From Bacteroidales bacterium (GTDB lineage: Bacteria > Bacteroidota > Bacteroidia > Bacteroidales > Marinilabiliaceae): a DNA stretch of 60,271 bases. Shown piece by piece: positions 45,729 to 53,938 of the stretch. The stretch covers positions 1 through 60,271 of the forward strand of contig JAFPZF010000049.1 of NCBI GenBank assembly GCA_017417385.1. Reading direction: 5' to 3'. Numbering within the stretch: the first letter of the stretch is position 1; every line of letters starts with the position of its first letter. Position numbers and translations under genes: made by a program. The notes below the pieces were generated by a model that was not told where the DNA came from, did not search any database, and saw only the letters and a program-made list of their open reading frames with translations.

Positions 45729-46301
45729 ATGACACAGAGAACAGAGAAGATAGACAGCCTAGTGAAAGATGTCGCGAGGATGGTTGCGAGTTCGGGCAAT
45801 GGTTCGACGAGCAACATACAGAGGATATTTGAGATAGGGTATAACAGGGCGGAGAACATAGCGAAGCAGTTGGAGGAGATAGGAGTACTCTCGTTGCCGG
45901 CGGGTCCGGGTATGAAACGCGACGTGCTGGTAAGGACAGAGGCAGACTTGGAGTGGGTGTTCAGAGCCTTTGAGGGGAGGCAAAAGACAGAGAGCGGCAC
46001 GACTGGGAGCATAGAGAAGCAGATGGAGAGCATACTCGGAGGAGACGGACAGGACAGGGCGGAAGAGGAGCTGGACAGCCTAGTGAAAGACATCGCAAGG
46101 ATGGTCGTAAGAGAGGGGAATGGCTCGACGAGCAACATACAGAAAGTCTTCGATATAGGCTATAATCGAGCGGGGAAGATAACCGACCAGCTCGAGAGGA
46201 TGGGGGTCGTATCGCCTCCGACGGGAGCGAGGAAAGACAGGAACGTCTTGGTTCAGACAGAGACGGAGCTGGAGCGGATATTCAGAGCCTTCGGGCTGTA
46301 G
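45729..46301 (+). CDS. Stand-alone protein of two FtsK gamma (KOPS-reading) domains
   Basis: 190 residues with no motor, linker or membrane part. Gamma copy 1 covers residues 7-82 and copy 2 residues 114-190, joined by a charged linker. Both keep the recognition-helix core (STSNIQ, GYNRA). At DNA level copy 1 shares an almost unbroken ~65-base block with ftsK (45788-45850 against 45406-45468), and copy 2 shares the last ~110 bases of ftsK almost exactly, so the duplication is recent or kept alike by gene conversion. Predicted to bind KOPS-like DNA and perhaps XerD; it might compete with or assist FtsK (inference). The start region resembles that of the following gene. Confidence 0.85.
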   Translation: MTQRTEKIDSLVKDVARMVASSGNGSTSNIQRIFEIGYNRAENIAKQLEEIGVLSLPAGPGMKRDVLVRTEADLEWVFRAFEGRQKTESGTTGSIEKQMESILGGDGQDRAEEELDSLVKDIARMVVREGNGSTSNIQKVFDIGYNRAGKITDQLERMGVVSPPTGARKDRNVLVQTETELERIFRAFGL

Positions 46302-46348
46302 ACGGGTCAGGGGAGAAAGTCTCCCAGAAGTGCTAAAGAAGAAAAACA

Positions 46349-46381
46349 TTTGCAAATACAGAATATAAGTTGTAGTATTGC
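46349..46381 (+). promoter_or_regulatory. Promoter of the ECF S-component gene
   Basis: TTTG (46349-46352), 20 bases, TAGTATTG (46373-46380). It matches the Bacteroidota spacing with one mismatch in the -7 box. Confidence 0.6.
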
Positions 46382-46473
46382 AAAAAGTTGCAGTGGAGCT
46401 AAAGAGCAAAAGTAGCGCCCCACATCGAGGATCTCGGTATAGAGAGCCGCTAAAAGAGAAGGATACAAAAGAG

Positions 46474-47049
46474 ATGAAACAGAGAGCAGTAAACTTTGGA
46501 GTCGTCGGGGTCTATAGCATAATGTATGTGTTTATAGCCTTTCTGGTGGCGTTTCTTGGATTCCTAACACCATTCGGGTGGGTCTATTCGTCGGTTTTCA
46601 CAGCGGTACTTGGAGCATTTCCGTATTACAAGGCGACATCAGCGTTTAGGAGTTTTGGCGTGTCGGCAATAATGATGACATTTTTTGCGTTGTTTCTGTT
46701 AGTGTCCGACGAGTCGGACTGGGAACGAGCCGTGATATTAGTAGGGAGTGGCGTCTTGAGTGACCTTGTACGTATGTTGTTAGGGAACACCAAGGCGATA
46801 GGTGCAGTAATCTCGTATCCGATCATGGCGATAGGCAACATAGCGTGGCCTTTGCCTATGTGGACAAATCCGGAGTTGTATTATGAGCTGACAGCAGAGG
46901 AGCTCGGATACGAGTATGCGAAGGTTCTCAAGACCTATATGACGTGGGACACGTTTAGCATAGTCGTCATATTGACAATCGTAAGTGCGGTGGTTAGTGC
47001 ACAGTTGGCAGTACACTTTGTCGACAGCGGCCTGACGAGGTCAAAATAG
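46474..47049 (+). CDS. MptD-type ECF transporter substrate-specific (S) component
   Basis: A 191-residue, highly hydrophobic protein with five or six predicted membrane helices, resembling the MptD/Trep_Strep family of putative ECF S components (N-terminal VNFGVVGVYSIMYV and the PIMAIGNIAWPLPMW helix are typical). S components bind a vitamin or similar ligand and need an EcfAAT module, which is not nearby. The start is the ATG at 46474 (MKQRAVNF); upstream codons to 46378 overlap the promoter. Its ~90-base leader is duplicated in front of the gamma-domain gene. Confidence 0.75.
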   Translation: MKQRAVNFGVVGVYSIMYVFIAFLVAFLGFLTPFGWVYSSVFTAVLGAFPYYKATSAFRSFGVSAIMMTFFALFLLVSDESDWERAVILVGSGVLSDLVRMLLGNTKAIGAVISYPIMAIGNIAWPLPMWTNPELYYELTAEELGYEYAKVLKTYMTWDTFSIVVILTIVSAVVSAQLAVHFVDSGLTRSK

Positions 47050-47136
47050 CGCGAGGCGTGAGGCCTCGGAGCCAGGTGATAGAAGTCCGAAGACAAAGAA
47101 AGCGGGTAAAAAAGTGTGTGAAGTCCAAATAAGCAT

Positions 47137-47145
47137 TAACTTTGC
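47137..47145 (+). promoter_or_regulatory. -7 box for the DedA operon
   Basis: TAACTTTGC, 26 bases before the GTG at 47171. It serves the run dedA, nitroreductase, plsC, prfC, GNAT. Confidence 0.65.
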
Positions 47146-47170
47146 AGGCTAAATAGCAAAAAAGTAGACA

Positions 47171-47809
47171 GTGGAGAGTGTAAGCTTCATAGCCTGGTGT
47201 CTTGATCACCTAAATTATTGGACGATAACATTGTTGATGACGATAGAGAGTTCGTTCATCCCATTTCCAAGCGAGGTTGTCGTTCCGCCGGCGGCGTATA
47301 GGGCGGCGAGCAGTCCGGACCTGAATGTATTTCTGATAGTATTATTTTCGACCATAGGAGCGGATCTTGGTGCGGTGATAAACTACGTATTGTCTCGCAC
47401 GTTAGGGCGGTTGATAGTGTATAAGTTTGCGGACAGCAAGCTCGGGCATCTATTACTACTAGATTCGGAGAAAGTCGAGAAGGCGGAGAAGTATTTTGCG
47501 GAGCATGGTGCCATATCGACGTTTGTCGGGCGGTTGATACCGGCGATACGACAGTTGATCTCGATACCGGCGGGGCTTTCGAAGATGCATTTTGGGAAGT
47601 TCATCTTTTTCACCACCCTCGGAGCCGGGGTATGGAACAGCATATTGGCGGCAGCGGGTTACGGGATGGCTCATGTCATGCCGGAGGAGGAGATGATGAG
47701 AAAGGTGACGGAGTATAACACAGAGCTGAAGATAGTGTGCGGGGTGCTGATTGTCGCGGGGGCTGTATGGCTATGGTACAAGCACGGGCGCGCGCAGAAA
47801 GCGAAATAG
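47171..47809 (+). CDS. DedA-family membrane protein
   Basis: A 212-residue inner-membrane protein of the DedA/SNARE-associated family. It has ESSFIPFPSEVVVPPAA (the conserved loop with Glu and Pro), then GADLGAVINYVLSRTLGR, then the FVGRLIPAIRQLISIPAG re-entrant segment with the conserved Arg residues. DedA proteins act in undecaprenyl-phosphate or phospholipid flipping and membrane homeostasis (family knowledge). The GTG start is the only one giving the full first helix. First gene of its operon; plsC, two genes on, also concerns membrane lipid. Confidence 0.9.
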   Translation: MESVSFIAWCLDHLNYWTITLLMTIESSFIPFPSEVVVPPAAYRAASSPDLNVFLIVLFSTIGADLGAVINYVLSRTLGRLIVYKFADSKLGHLLLLDSEKVEKAEKYFAEHGAISTFVGRLIPAIRQLISIPAGLSKMHFGKFIFFTTLGAGVWNSILAAAGYGMAHVMPEEEMMRKVTEYNTELKIVCGVLIVAGAVWLWYKHGRAQKAK

Positions 47810-47816
47810 AAAGAAC

Positions 47817-48344
47817 ATGGAGAACATAATAGAGATGATGGCGGCTCGTCGGAGCTGCAGGAAATACACCTCGGAGCCATTGACGGCGGAGGAGATCAAG
47901 GACCTGAAGAGGGCGGCGCTGATGTCACCGACGTCGAAGAACTGCCATTCGTGGGAGTACGTCTTCGTAGAGGACAAGGAAGTCATCGAGAAGCTGTCTA
48001 AGAGCAAGGAGCATGGTGCGTCGTTCGTCAGTGGAGCGACGCTTGCGATAGTCATATTCGGCAACACGTCGAAGACCGACGTATGGGTCGAGGATGCGGC
48101 GATAGCGTCGGCGATGCTTATGATAGAGGCACATTCGATGGGACTTGGGACATGCTACGTACAGCTGAAGGGACGTGGATATTCCGATGGCCGGACGGCG
48201 AAGGACATCGTCAAGGAGTTGCTGAACGTCCCGGAGGGCGTCGAGCCGCTGTGCATATTGGCAGTCGGGCGACCAGACGAGAGCCATCGTCCGTATACAG
48301 ACGACAGGCTCGAGTGGGGGCACATACATGACGAGCGATTCTAG
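47817..48344 (+). CDS. Nitroreductase-family flavoprotein
   Basis: 175 residues from the ATG at 47817, 7 bases after dedA. N-terminal MMAARRSCRKY is the FMN-binding start of the nitroreductase family, followed by ALMSPTSKNCHSWEYVFV, and later GLGTCYVQLKGRGYSDG and CILAVGRPDE. These are FMN-dependent NAD(P)H oxidoreductases with broad substrates; the physiological one is unknown. It is a short form, as in many anaerobes. Confidence 0.88.
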   Translation: MENIIEMMAARRSCRKYTSEPLTAEEIKDLKRAALMSPTSKNCHSWEYVFVEDKEVIEKLSKSKEHGASFVSGATLAIVIFGNTSKTDVWVEDAAIASAMLMIEAHSMGLGTCYVQLKGRGYSDGRTAKDIVKELLNVPEGVEPLCILAVGRPDESHRPYTDDRLEWGHIHDERF

Positions 48345-48350
48345 AGGGCG

Positions 48351-49076
48351 ATGAAGAAAGTACTACTTTGGCTTTATCAGCCCTATAAGTATCTGATATT
48401 ATTGCCGATATTTATAGCCGAGACGCTCTTTTTCACGATATGGGCGTGGCTATTCTCGTTCTTCAGTGAGAAGCTGAGCGGAAAGGCGGCGATAGCGTGG
48501 GCGAAGATCATGCAGTGGTTGACGCCGATGCCGACGGAGGTTGTCGGAGAGGAGAACATCGACAAGAAGCAGTCTTACGTCGTCATCTGCAACCATCAGA
48601 GTGCGTATGACATCATGGCGATATACGGGAGCCTGCCGATAGACTTCCGGTGGATAATGAAGAAAGAGTTGCGGAACGTCCCGGCGCTGGGCTTTGCGTG
48701 CGAGAAGTGCGGACATATCTTCATCGACAGGTCGTCGGCGCGGGCGGCGTACAGGACGTTGCAGGAGGCCAAGAAAGTCCTTGTCGACGGCAAGTCCGTC
48801 GTCATCTTCCCCGAGGGAACGCGGTCTGGGACACGCGAGATGCATGCGTTCAAGCATGGAGCGTTCAAGATGGCGCTAGACCTCGGGTTGCCGATATTGC
48901 CAGTCTCTATCAAGGACACACACATCGTGATGTCAAAGGGACTTGCGAGCCTGCGGCCAGGGCGGGTGCGGCTGACGATACATAAGCCGTTTGAGATAAC
49001 GGAGGCGGACTATAACAGAGAAGAGCTCGAGCATCACATAGAGCAGTTGCAGGCGACGATAGCGTCGGCGTTGTAG
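48351..49076 (+). CDS. plsC: 1-acyl-sn-glycerol-3-phosphate acyltransferase
   Basis: Adds the second acyl chain to make phosphatidic acid at the inner membrane. 241 residues with an N-terminal membrane segment (residues 12-45), the catalytic NHQSAYD motif (NHx4D) near residue 80 and the FPEGTRSG motif near 150. It begins 6 bases after the nitroreductase stop. A hemolysin-type or lysophospholipid variant is possible, but the motif set is that of PlsC. Confidence 0.9.
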   Translation: MKKVLLWLYQPYKYLILLPIFIAETLFFTIWAWLFSFFSEKLSGKAAIAWAKIMQWLTPMPTEVVGEENIDKKQSYVVICNHQSAYDIMAIYGSLPIDFRWIMKKELRNVPALGFACEKCGHIFIDRSSARAAYRTLQEAKKVLVDGKSVVIFPEGTRSGTREMHAFKHGAFKMALDLGLPILPVSIKDTHIVMSKGLASLRPGRVRLTIHKPFEITEADYNREELEHHIEQLQATIASAL

Positions 49077-49100
49077 AGAACGAGAAAGAAAGCAAAACAG

Positions 49101-50675
49101 ATGGATTTCAAGCAAGAGATAGAGAGGCGTCGCACATTTGCGATCATCAGTCATCCGGATGCCGGAAAGACGACATTGACCGAGAAGCTGCTGCTCTTCG
49201 GAGGTGCCATACACGTAGCTGGTGCCGTCAAGAGCAACAAGATCAAGAAGACAGCGACGTCCGATTTCATGGAGATAGAGAAGCAGAGAGGAATATCGGT
49301 GGCGACGTCGGTCATGGGATTCGAGTATGACGGATACAAAGTAAACATCCTTGATACGCCGGGACACCAGGACTTTGCGGAGGACACCTTCAGGACGTTG
49401 ACGGCAGTCGATAGCGTCATCATCGTGATAGATGCGGCGAAGGGCGTCGAGACACAGACGCGCAAGCTCATGCAGGTCTGCAGAATGCGCAACACTCCGG
49501 TCATCGTCTTTGTCAACAAGATGGACCGTCCGGCGAACGACCCCTTTGACCTTCTTGACGAGATAGAGAGCGAGCTGAGCATAGGAGTCAGGCCGTTGAG
49601 CTGGCCGATAGGTTCGGGAGACCTGTTCAAGGGCGTCTATAACCTGTTTGAGAGTTCGCTGTACCTCTACGAGCCGAGCAAGCAGACAGTCCAGGAGGGC
49701 GTGAACGTCGGGCTGGAGAGCGAGGAGCTCGACAAGAGGATAGGCGACAGTGCAGCGGAGACACTCAGAGAGGAGGTTGAGACCATCAATGGCGTATATA
49801 CCGAATTTGACGTCGAGGAGTACCTCAAGGGAAAAGTAGCGCCAGTGTTCTTCGGAAGTGCGTTGAACAACTTCGGAGTCAGGGAGCTGCTACATTGCTT
49901 CCTGAAGATAGCGCCGAAGCCACAGCCGAGTCATGCAGAGGAGCGCGACGTACAGCCCGACGAGAACAAGTTCACAGGATTCGTCTTCAAGATACATGCA
50001 AACATGGACCCGAACCACAGGAACAGGATCGCGTTCGTGAAAGTATGCAGTGGAAAGTTCGAGAGGGGCAAGGGATATAAGCACGTACGACTCGACAAGG
50101 AGCTCAAGTTCTCGAGTCCGACGGCGTTCATGGCGGACAAGAAGTCCATCATCGACGAGGCGTATCCGGGCGACATAGTCGGTCTCCCAGACACAGGAAA
50201 CTTCAAGATAGGCGATTCAGTCTCGGAGGGAGAGAAGATACATTTCAGGGGACTGCCAAGTTTCTCGCCGGAGCTCTTCAGATACATAGACAATGCCGAC
50301 CCGATGAAGGCCAAGCAGTTGGCTAAGGGCATCGACCAGCTGATGGACGAGGGTGTCGCTCAGCTATTCGTACACCAGTTCAATGGCAGGAAGATCATCG
50401 GCACCGTCGGGGCGCTGCAGTTTGAAGTCATCGAGTACAGGTTGCTGCACGAGTATGGGGCGAAGTGCCGATATGAAGGCTTGTCGCTATACAAGGCGTG
50501 CTGGATAGAGAGTGACGACGAGAAGGAGCTTCAGGAGTTCAAGAAGCGCAAGGTGCAGTATCTCGCGAAGGACAAGGACGGTCGCGACGTCTTCTTGGCG
50601 GAGAGCGGGTTCATGCTGCAGATGGCGCAGCAGGACTTCAAGAACATCAGATTCCACTTCTCGAGTGAGTTTTAG
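49101..50675 (+). CDS. prfC: Peptide chain release factor 3
   Basis: A GTPase that removes RF1/RF2 from the ribosome after termination. 524 residues, with G1 [10 protein letters not shown], the RF3-typical insert [15 protein letters not shown], switch region [14 protein letters not shown]3 DTPGHQDF and G4 NKMDR. C-terminal domains II-III continue to the RFHFSSEF end. The length and inserts separate it from EF-G and TypA. It is followed after 9 bases by a GNAT gene. Confidence 0.96.
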   Translation: MDFKQEIERRRTFAIISHPDAGKTTLTEKLLLFGGAIHVAGAVKSNKIKKTATSDFMEIEKQRGISVATSVMGFEYDGYKVNILDTPGHQDFAEDTFRTLTAVDSVIIVIDAAKGVETQTRKLMQVCRMRNTPVIVFVNKMDRPANDPFDLLDEIESELSIGVRPLSWPIGSGDLFKGVYNLFESSLYLYEPSKQTVQEGVNVGLESEELDKRIGDSAAETLREEVETINGVYTEFDVEEYLKGKVAPVFFGSALNNFGVRELLHCFLKIAPKPQPSHAEERDVQPDENKFTGFVFKIHANMDPNHRNRIAFVKVCSGKFERGKGYKHVRLDKELKFSSPTAFMADKKSIIDEAYPGDIVGLPDTGNFKIGDSVSEGEKIHFRGLPSFSPELFRYIDNADPMKAKQLAKGIDQLMDEGVAQLFVHQFNGRKIIGTVGALQFEVIEYRLLHEYGAKCRYEGLSLYKACWIESDDEKELQEFKKRKVQYLAKDKDGRDVFLAESGFMLQMAQQDFKNIRFHFSSEF

Positions 50676-50684
50676 CATAAGGTC

Positions 50685-51311
50685 ATGGCAGACATATCCG
50701 ACATAATCAACTCCGACGAGTTGAGCCACATGATAGTCATATCGCGCGAGAACATCAAGCGAGCGGTGGACTGTTCGGCTCAGGCGTATTCCGACTATCC
50801 GTTGACCGACTGGGTGTTTAACGGACATGCGACGCAGAAGCAGCTCTCAATCTTTTGGCGGGCGAACTTGTTGTCGTTGACGTCAGAGATGGTCGTCATG
50901 TGTGATTCGGAGCAGATGAACCTATTGGCGGCGATAGGCTTTGCGTCGTTTGGAGGCGTCAATCCGCTCAAGTTCATCATGAACGGAGGATATCGCATAC
51001 TCGGGTATGCGAGGCGGATGATCAAGTATGACAAGTATTCGCTAGAGCAGCGGAGGAAAGTCTGTCGTGGTGACGAGCTGTATCTCTATGACCTGGCGGT
51101 GAAGCCGTCGATGCAGGGACATGGGTTGGCGTCGCAGTTTTTGCGGCCGATGACAGACTTGGCAGACAGGTTGGGGCTGCCGATATTTCTCGAGACTCAC
51201 GACGAGAGCAGCATAGCGATATACGAGCGCTATGACTTCAGTCGGATAGTCTTGGGGACCATACCTGGCAGCCATTTGACACATTTTGCGATGATGCGGC
51301 AGCCACATTAG
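50685..51311 (+). CDS. GNAT-family N-acetyltransferase
   Basis: A 208-residue protein. The acetyl-CoA-binding motif is LYDLAVKPSMQGHGLASQFLRPM (residues 130-152), followed by LPIFLETHDESSIAIYERYDF, the last strand-helix typical of GNAT enzymes. The acceptor substrate is unknown. Last gene of the dedA-prfC run. Confidence 0.85.
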   Translation: MADISDIINSDELSHMIVISRENIKRAVDCSAQAYSDYPLTDWVFNGHATQKQLSIFWRANLLSLTSEMVVMCDSEQMNLLAAIGFASFGGVNPLKFIMNGGYRILGYARRMIKYDKYSLEQRRKVCRGDELYLYDLAVKPSMQGHGLASQFLRPMTDLADRLGLPIFLETHDESSIAIYERYDFSRIVLGTIPGSHLTHFAMMRQPH

Positions 51312-51356
51312 GAGGTGGTGGTAGGAACAGCATCGTAGTGCAAAAAAGAGTAATAA

Positions 51357-51388
51357 TTTGCATAATTTGCATTTTTTACTAACTTTGC
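51357..51388 (+). promoter_or_regulatory. Strong promoter of pckA
   Basis: TTTG (51357-51360), 19 bases, TAACTTTGC (51380-51388), a textbook Bacteroidota promoter. It implies a leader of about 155 bases ahead of the pckA ATG; no riboswitch class is recognised in that purine-rich leader. Confidence 0.8.
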
Positions 51389-51549
51389 GGCGGTTTCAGA
51401 TGCGGAAGGAGTGCGAAAGGGGGCAGAGAAGGGGAAAAAAGAGAAAATGAGGGGAAAAATAGTTTAAGATGAGTGAAACCTGATGCGGTCTGGAGACGTA
51501 AGAAAGCGAGGAAAATAGAACTAATAAAACTATATAACTATAAAACGGC

Positions 51550-53154
51550 ATGGCAAACTTAGATTTGACCAAGTATGGCATAGTCGGAACGACCGAGGTG
51601 CTGTACAATCCTTCTTACGAGGTTCTGTTCAACGAGGAGACGAAGCCAGAGCTGACCGGGTTTGACAAGGGTCAGGTAACGGAGCTTGGCGCGGTGAACG
51701 TCATGACAGGAGTCTACACGGGACGTAGCCCGAAGGACAAGTTCATCGTCGACGACAAGAATTCCCACGATACCGTATGGTGGACGACCGAGGAGTACAA
51801 GAACGACAACAAGCCAGTCACAGAGAAGACGTGGGCAGAGTTGAAGAAGCTTGCCGTTAAGGAGCTTTCTAACAAGAAGCTTTACGTAGTCGATGGATTC
51901 TGCGGCGCCAACGAGAAGACGAGGTTGAAGGTACGCTTCATCATGGAGGTAGCATGGCAGGCACACTTCGTCACGAACATGTTCATTCGTCCGAAGAACC
52001 AGAAGGAGTTTGACCAGGAGCCGGACTTCATCGTCTACAATGCATCGAAGGCAAAGGTAGAGAACTACAAGGAGCTCGGGTTGAACTCGGAGACGGCAGT
52101 CGTATTCAACGTCACGAGCAAGGAGCAGGTCATCATCAACACGTGGTATGGTGGTGAGATGAAGAAGGGCATGTTCTCTATGCAGAACTACTTCTTGCCA
52201 CTCCAGGGCATTGCTTCAATGCACTGCTCGGCAAACACGGACCTCAAGGGTCAGAACACGGCAATCTTCTTCGGACTTTCTGGAACGGGCAAGACGACCC
52301 TTTCTACGGATCCGAAGCGTCTCCTGATCGGTGACGACGAGCACGGATGGGATGACGAGGGCGTCTTCAACCTCGAGGGAGGCTGCTACGCAAAGGTCAT
52401 CAACCTCGACAAGGACAGCGAGCCTGACATCTACAATGCAATCCGCAGGGATGCGCTCCTCGAGAACGTCACTGTCGATGCAAACGGCAAGATAGACTTT
52501 GCAGACAAGAGCGTCACGGAGAACACGCGTGTATCTTACCCGATCTATCATATCAAGAACATCGTACGTCCGGTATCGGCAGCGCCAGCAGCAAAGCAGG
52601 TCATCTTCCTGTCAGCAGACGCGTTTGGTGTCCTGCCTCCAGTCTCCATCTTGACGCCTGAGCAGACGAAGTACTACTTCCTCTCTGGCTTCACGGCCAA
52701 GTTGGCAGGTACGGAGCGTGGCATCACGGAGCCGACCCCGACGTTCTCGGCATGCTTTGGTCAGGCATTCCTCGAGTTGCACCCGACGAAGTACGCAGAG
52801 GAGCTCGTCAAGAAGATGCAGAAGAGCGGTGCAAGGGCATACCTCGTCAACACAGGTTGGAATGGTACGGGCAAGCGCATCTCAATCAAGGATACGAGAG
52901 GCATCATCGACGCCATCCTCGACGGATCGATCAACAGTGCGCCGACGAAGGAGATACCTATCTTCGGATTCCAGGTACCGACGGCGTTGCCAGGCGTAGA
53001 TCCGAAGATCCTCGACCCACGCGACACGTATGCAAATGCATCGGAGTGGGAGGTCAAGGCGAAGGATTTGGCAGGCAGGTTCATCAAGAACTTCGTCAAG
53101 TATCAGGGCAATGCAGAGGGCAAGGCTCTCGTCGCAGCAGGTCCGAAGCTCTAA
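51550..53154 (+). CDS. pckA: Phosphoenolpyruvate carboxykinase (ATP)
   Basis: Interconverts oxaloacetate + ATP and PEP + CO2 + ADP. In gut Bacteroidales it commonly runs as CO2-fixing entry to succinate fermentation (family knowledge). 534 residues with [11 protein letters not shown], the kinase-1a P-loop [11 protein letters not shown], kinase-2 LIGDDEHGW, and the metal and oxaloacetate residues around [11 protein letters not shown]. Codon use is strongly biased (AAG, GAC, ATC), fitting a highly expressed gene with a strong promoter. Confidence 0.97.
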   Translation: MANLDLTKYGIVGTTEVLYNPSYEVLFNEETKPELTGFDKGQVTELGAVNVMTGVYTGRSPKDKFIVDDKNSHDTVWWTTEEYKNDNKPVTEKTWAELKKLAVKELSNKKLYVVDGFCGANEKTRLKVRFIMEVAWQAHFVTNMFIRPKNQKEFDQEPDFIVYNASKAKVENYKELGLNSETAVVFNVTSKEQVIINTWYGGEMKKGMFSMQNYFLPLQGIASMHCSANTDLKGQNTAIFFGLSGTGKTTLSTDPKRLLIGDDEHGWDDEGVFNLEGGCYAKVINLDKDSEPDIYNAIRRDALLENVTVDANGKIDFADKSVTENTRVSYPIYHIKNIVRPVSAAPAAKQVIFLSADAFGVLPPVSILTPEQTKYYFLSGFTAKLAGTERGITEPTPTFSACFGQAFLELHPTKYAEELVKKMQKSGARAYLVNTGWNGTGKRISIKDTRGIIDAILDGSINSAPTKEIPIFGFQVPTALPGVDPKILDPRDTYANASEWEVKAKDLAGRFIKNFVKYQGNAEGKALVAAGPKL

Positions 53155-53224
53155 GGCAGTTCTTTCTTTTAGAACATTCCTAAATAACAAGGGCGAACCT
53201 CGTGAAAACGGGGCAGTTAAAGAG

Positions 53225-53263
53225 TCGGAGAGGGGAGATAATCCTCTCTCCGATTTCGTTTTG
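53225..53263 (+). terminator. Terminator of pckA
   Basis: tcggagagggga (53225-53236) pairs with tcctctctccga (53242-53253), 12 bp with one G-T pair, followed by tttcgtttt. Confidence 0.85.
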
Positions 53264-53296
53264 ATAAAGGACGTAGGAAAATAAGAAAGTTTGGAG

Positions 53297-53304
53297 TAAC
53301 TTTG
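53297..53304 (+). promoter_or_regulatory. -7 box of the tdk operon
   Basis: TAACTTTG, 20 bases before the tdk ATG. No matching -33 element at standard distance. Confidence 0.55.
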
Positions 53305-53323
53305 TTCTTGTAAGCACAGAGCG

Positions 53324-53938
53324 ATGAACACAGAAATGCACTATGACGGGACACGAGGTTGGATAGAAGTAATCACAGGGTCGATGTTTTCCGGGAAGAC
53401 AGAGGAGCTACTTCGCAGACTTAAGAGGGCGGAGATAGCACGTCAGACAGTGAGACTCTATAAGCCATTGATAGACACGCGGTTCAGTATGGACAGCGTG
53501 GTGAGCCACTCGATGCACAGTCGTGGGTGTCAGCGCGTTGCCGATGCTCGTCAGATACTCAACGAGGTCGATGGGTGCTGTGTCGTCGGGATCGACGAGG
53601 CGCAGTTTTTCAAGAGCGGGCTTGCGGAGGTCTGTCGGATACTAGCGGAGCGTTCGTGCCGTGTCATAGTAGCGGGATTGGACATGGACTTCAGGGGCGT
53701 CCCGTTTGGAGAGATGCCGACGTTGCTTGCGCAGGCGGAGTACGTGACGAAGGTACATGCCGTGTGCACCGAGTGTGGTCGGCCGGCGTTGTACAGCCAT
53801 CGGATATCGGACGAGGAGTCGTTGATAGTGATAGGCGAGAAGGACAGGTATGAGCCATTGTGTCGTCAGTGCATGATGCTAAAGAACTACTGGGTGGACA
53901 GCGAGTTCGCCCAAGGAAAGAGGAGTGTAGCGGAATGA
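53324..53938 (+). CDS. tdk: Thymidine kinase (type II)
   Basis: Phosphorylates thymidine in nucleotide salvage. 204 residues: P-loop GSMFSGKTEELLRRL, the DEAQFF catalytic Glu region, GLDMDFRGVPF lasso-type loop, and a zinc ribbon with CTEC and CRQC. The C-terminus overlaps the murF-alr start (atga), so the two are coupled even though their pathways differ. Confidence 0.95.
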   Translation: MNTEMHYDGTRGWIEVITGSMFSGKTEELLRRLKRAEIARQTVRLYKPLIDTRFSMDSVVSHSMHSRGCQRVADARQILNEVDGCCVVGIDEAQFFKSGLAEVCRILAERSCRVIVAGLDMDFRGVPFGEMPTLLAQAEYVTKVHAVCTECGRPALYSHRISDEESLIVIGEKDRYEPLCRQCMMLKNYWVDSEFAQGKRSVAE

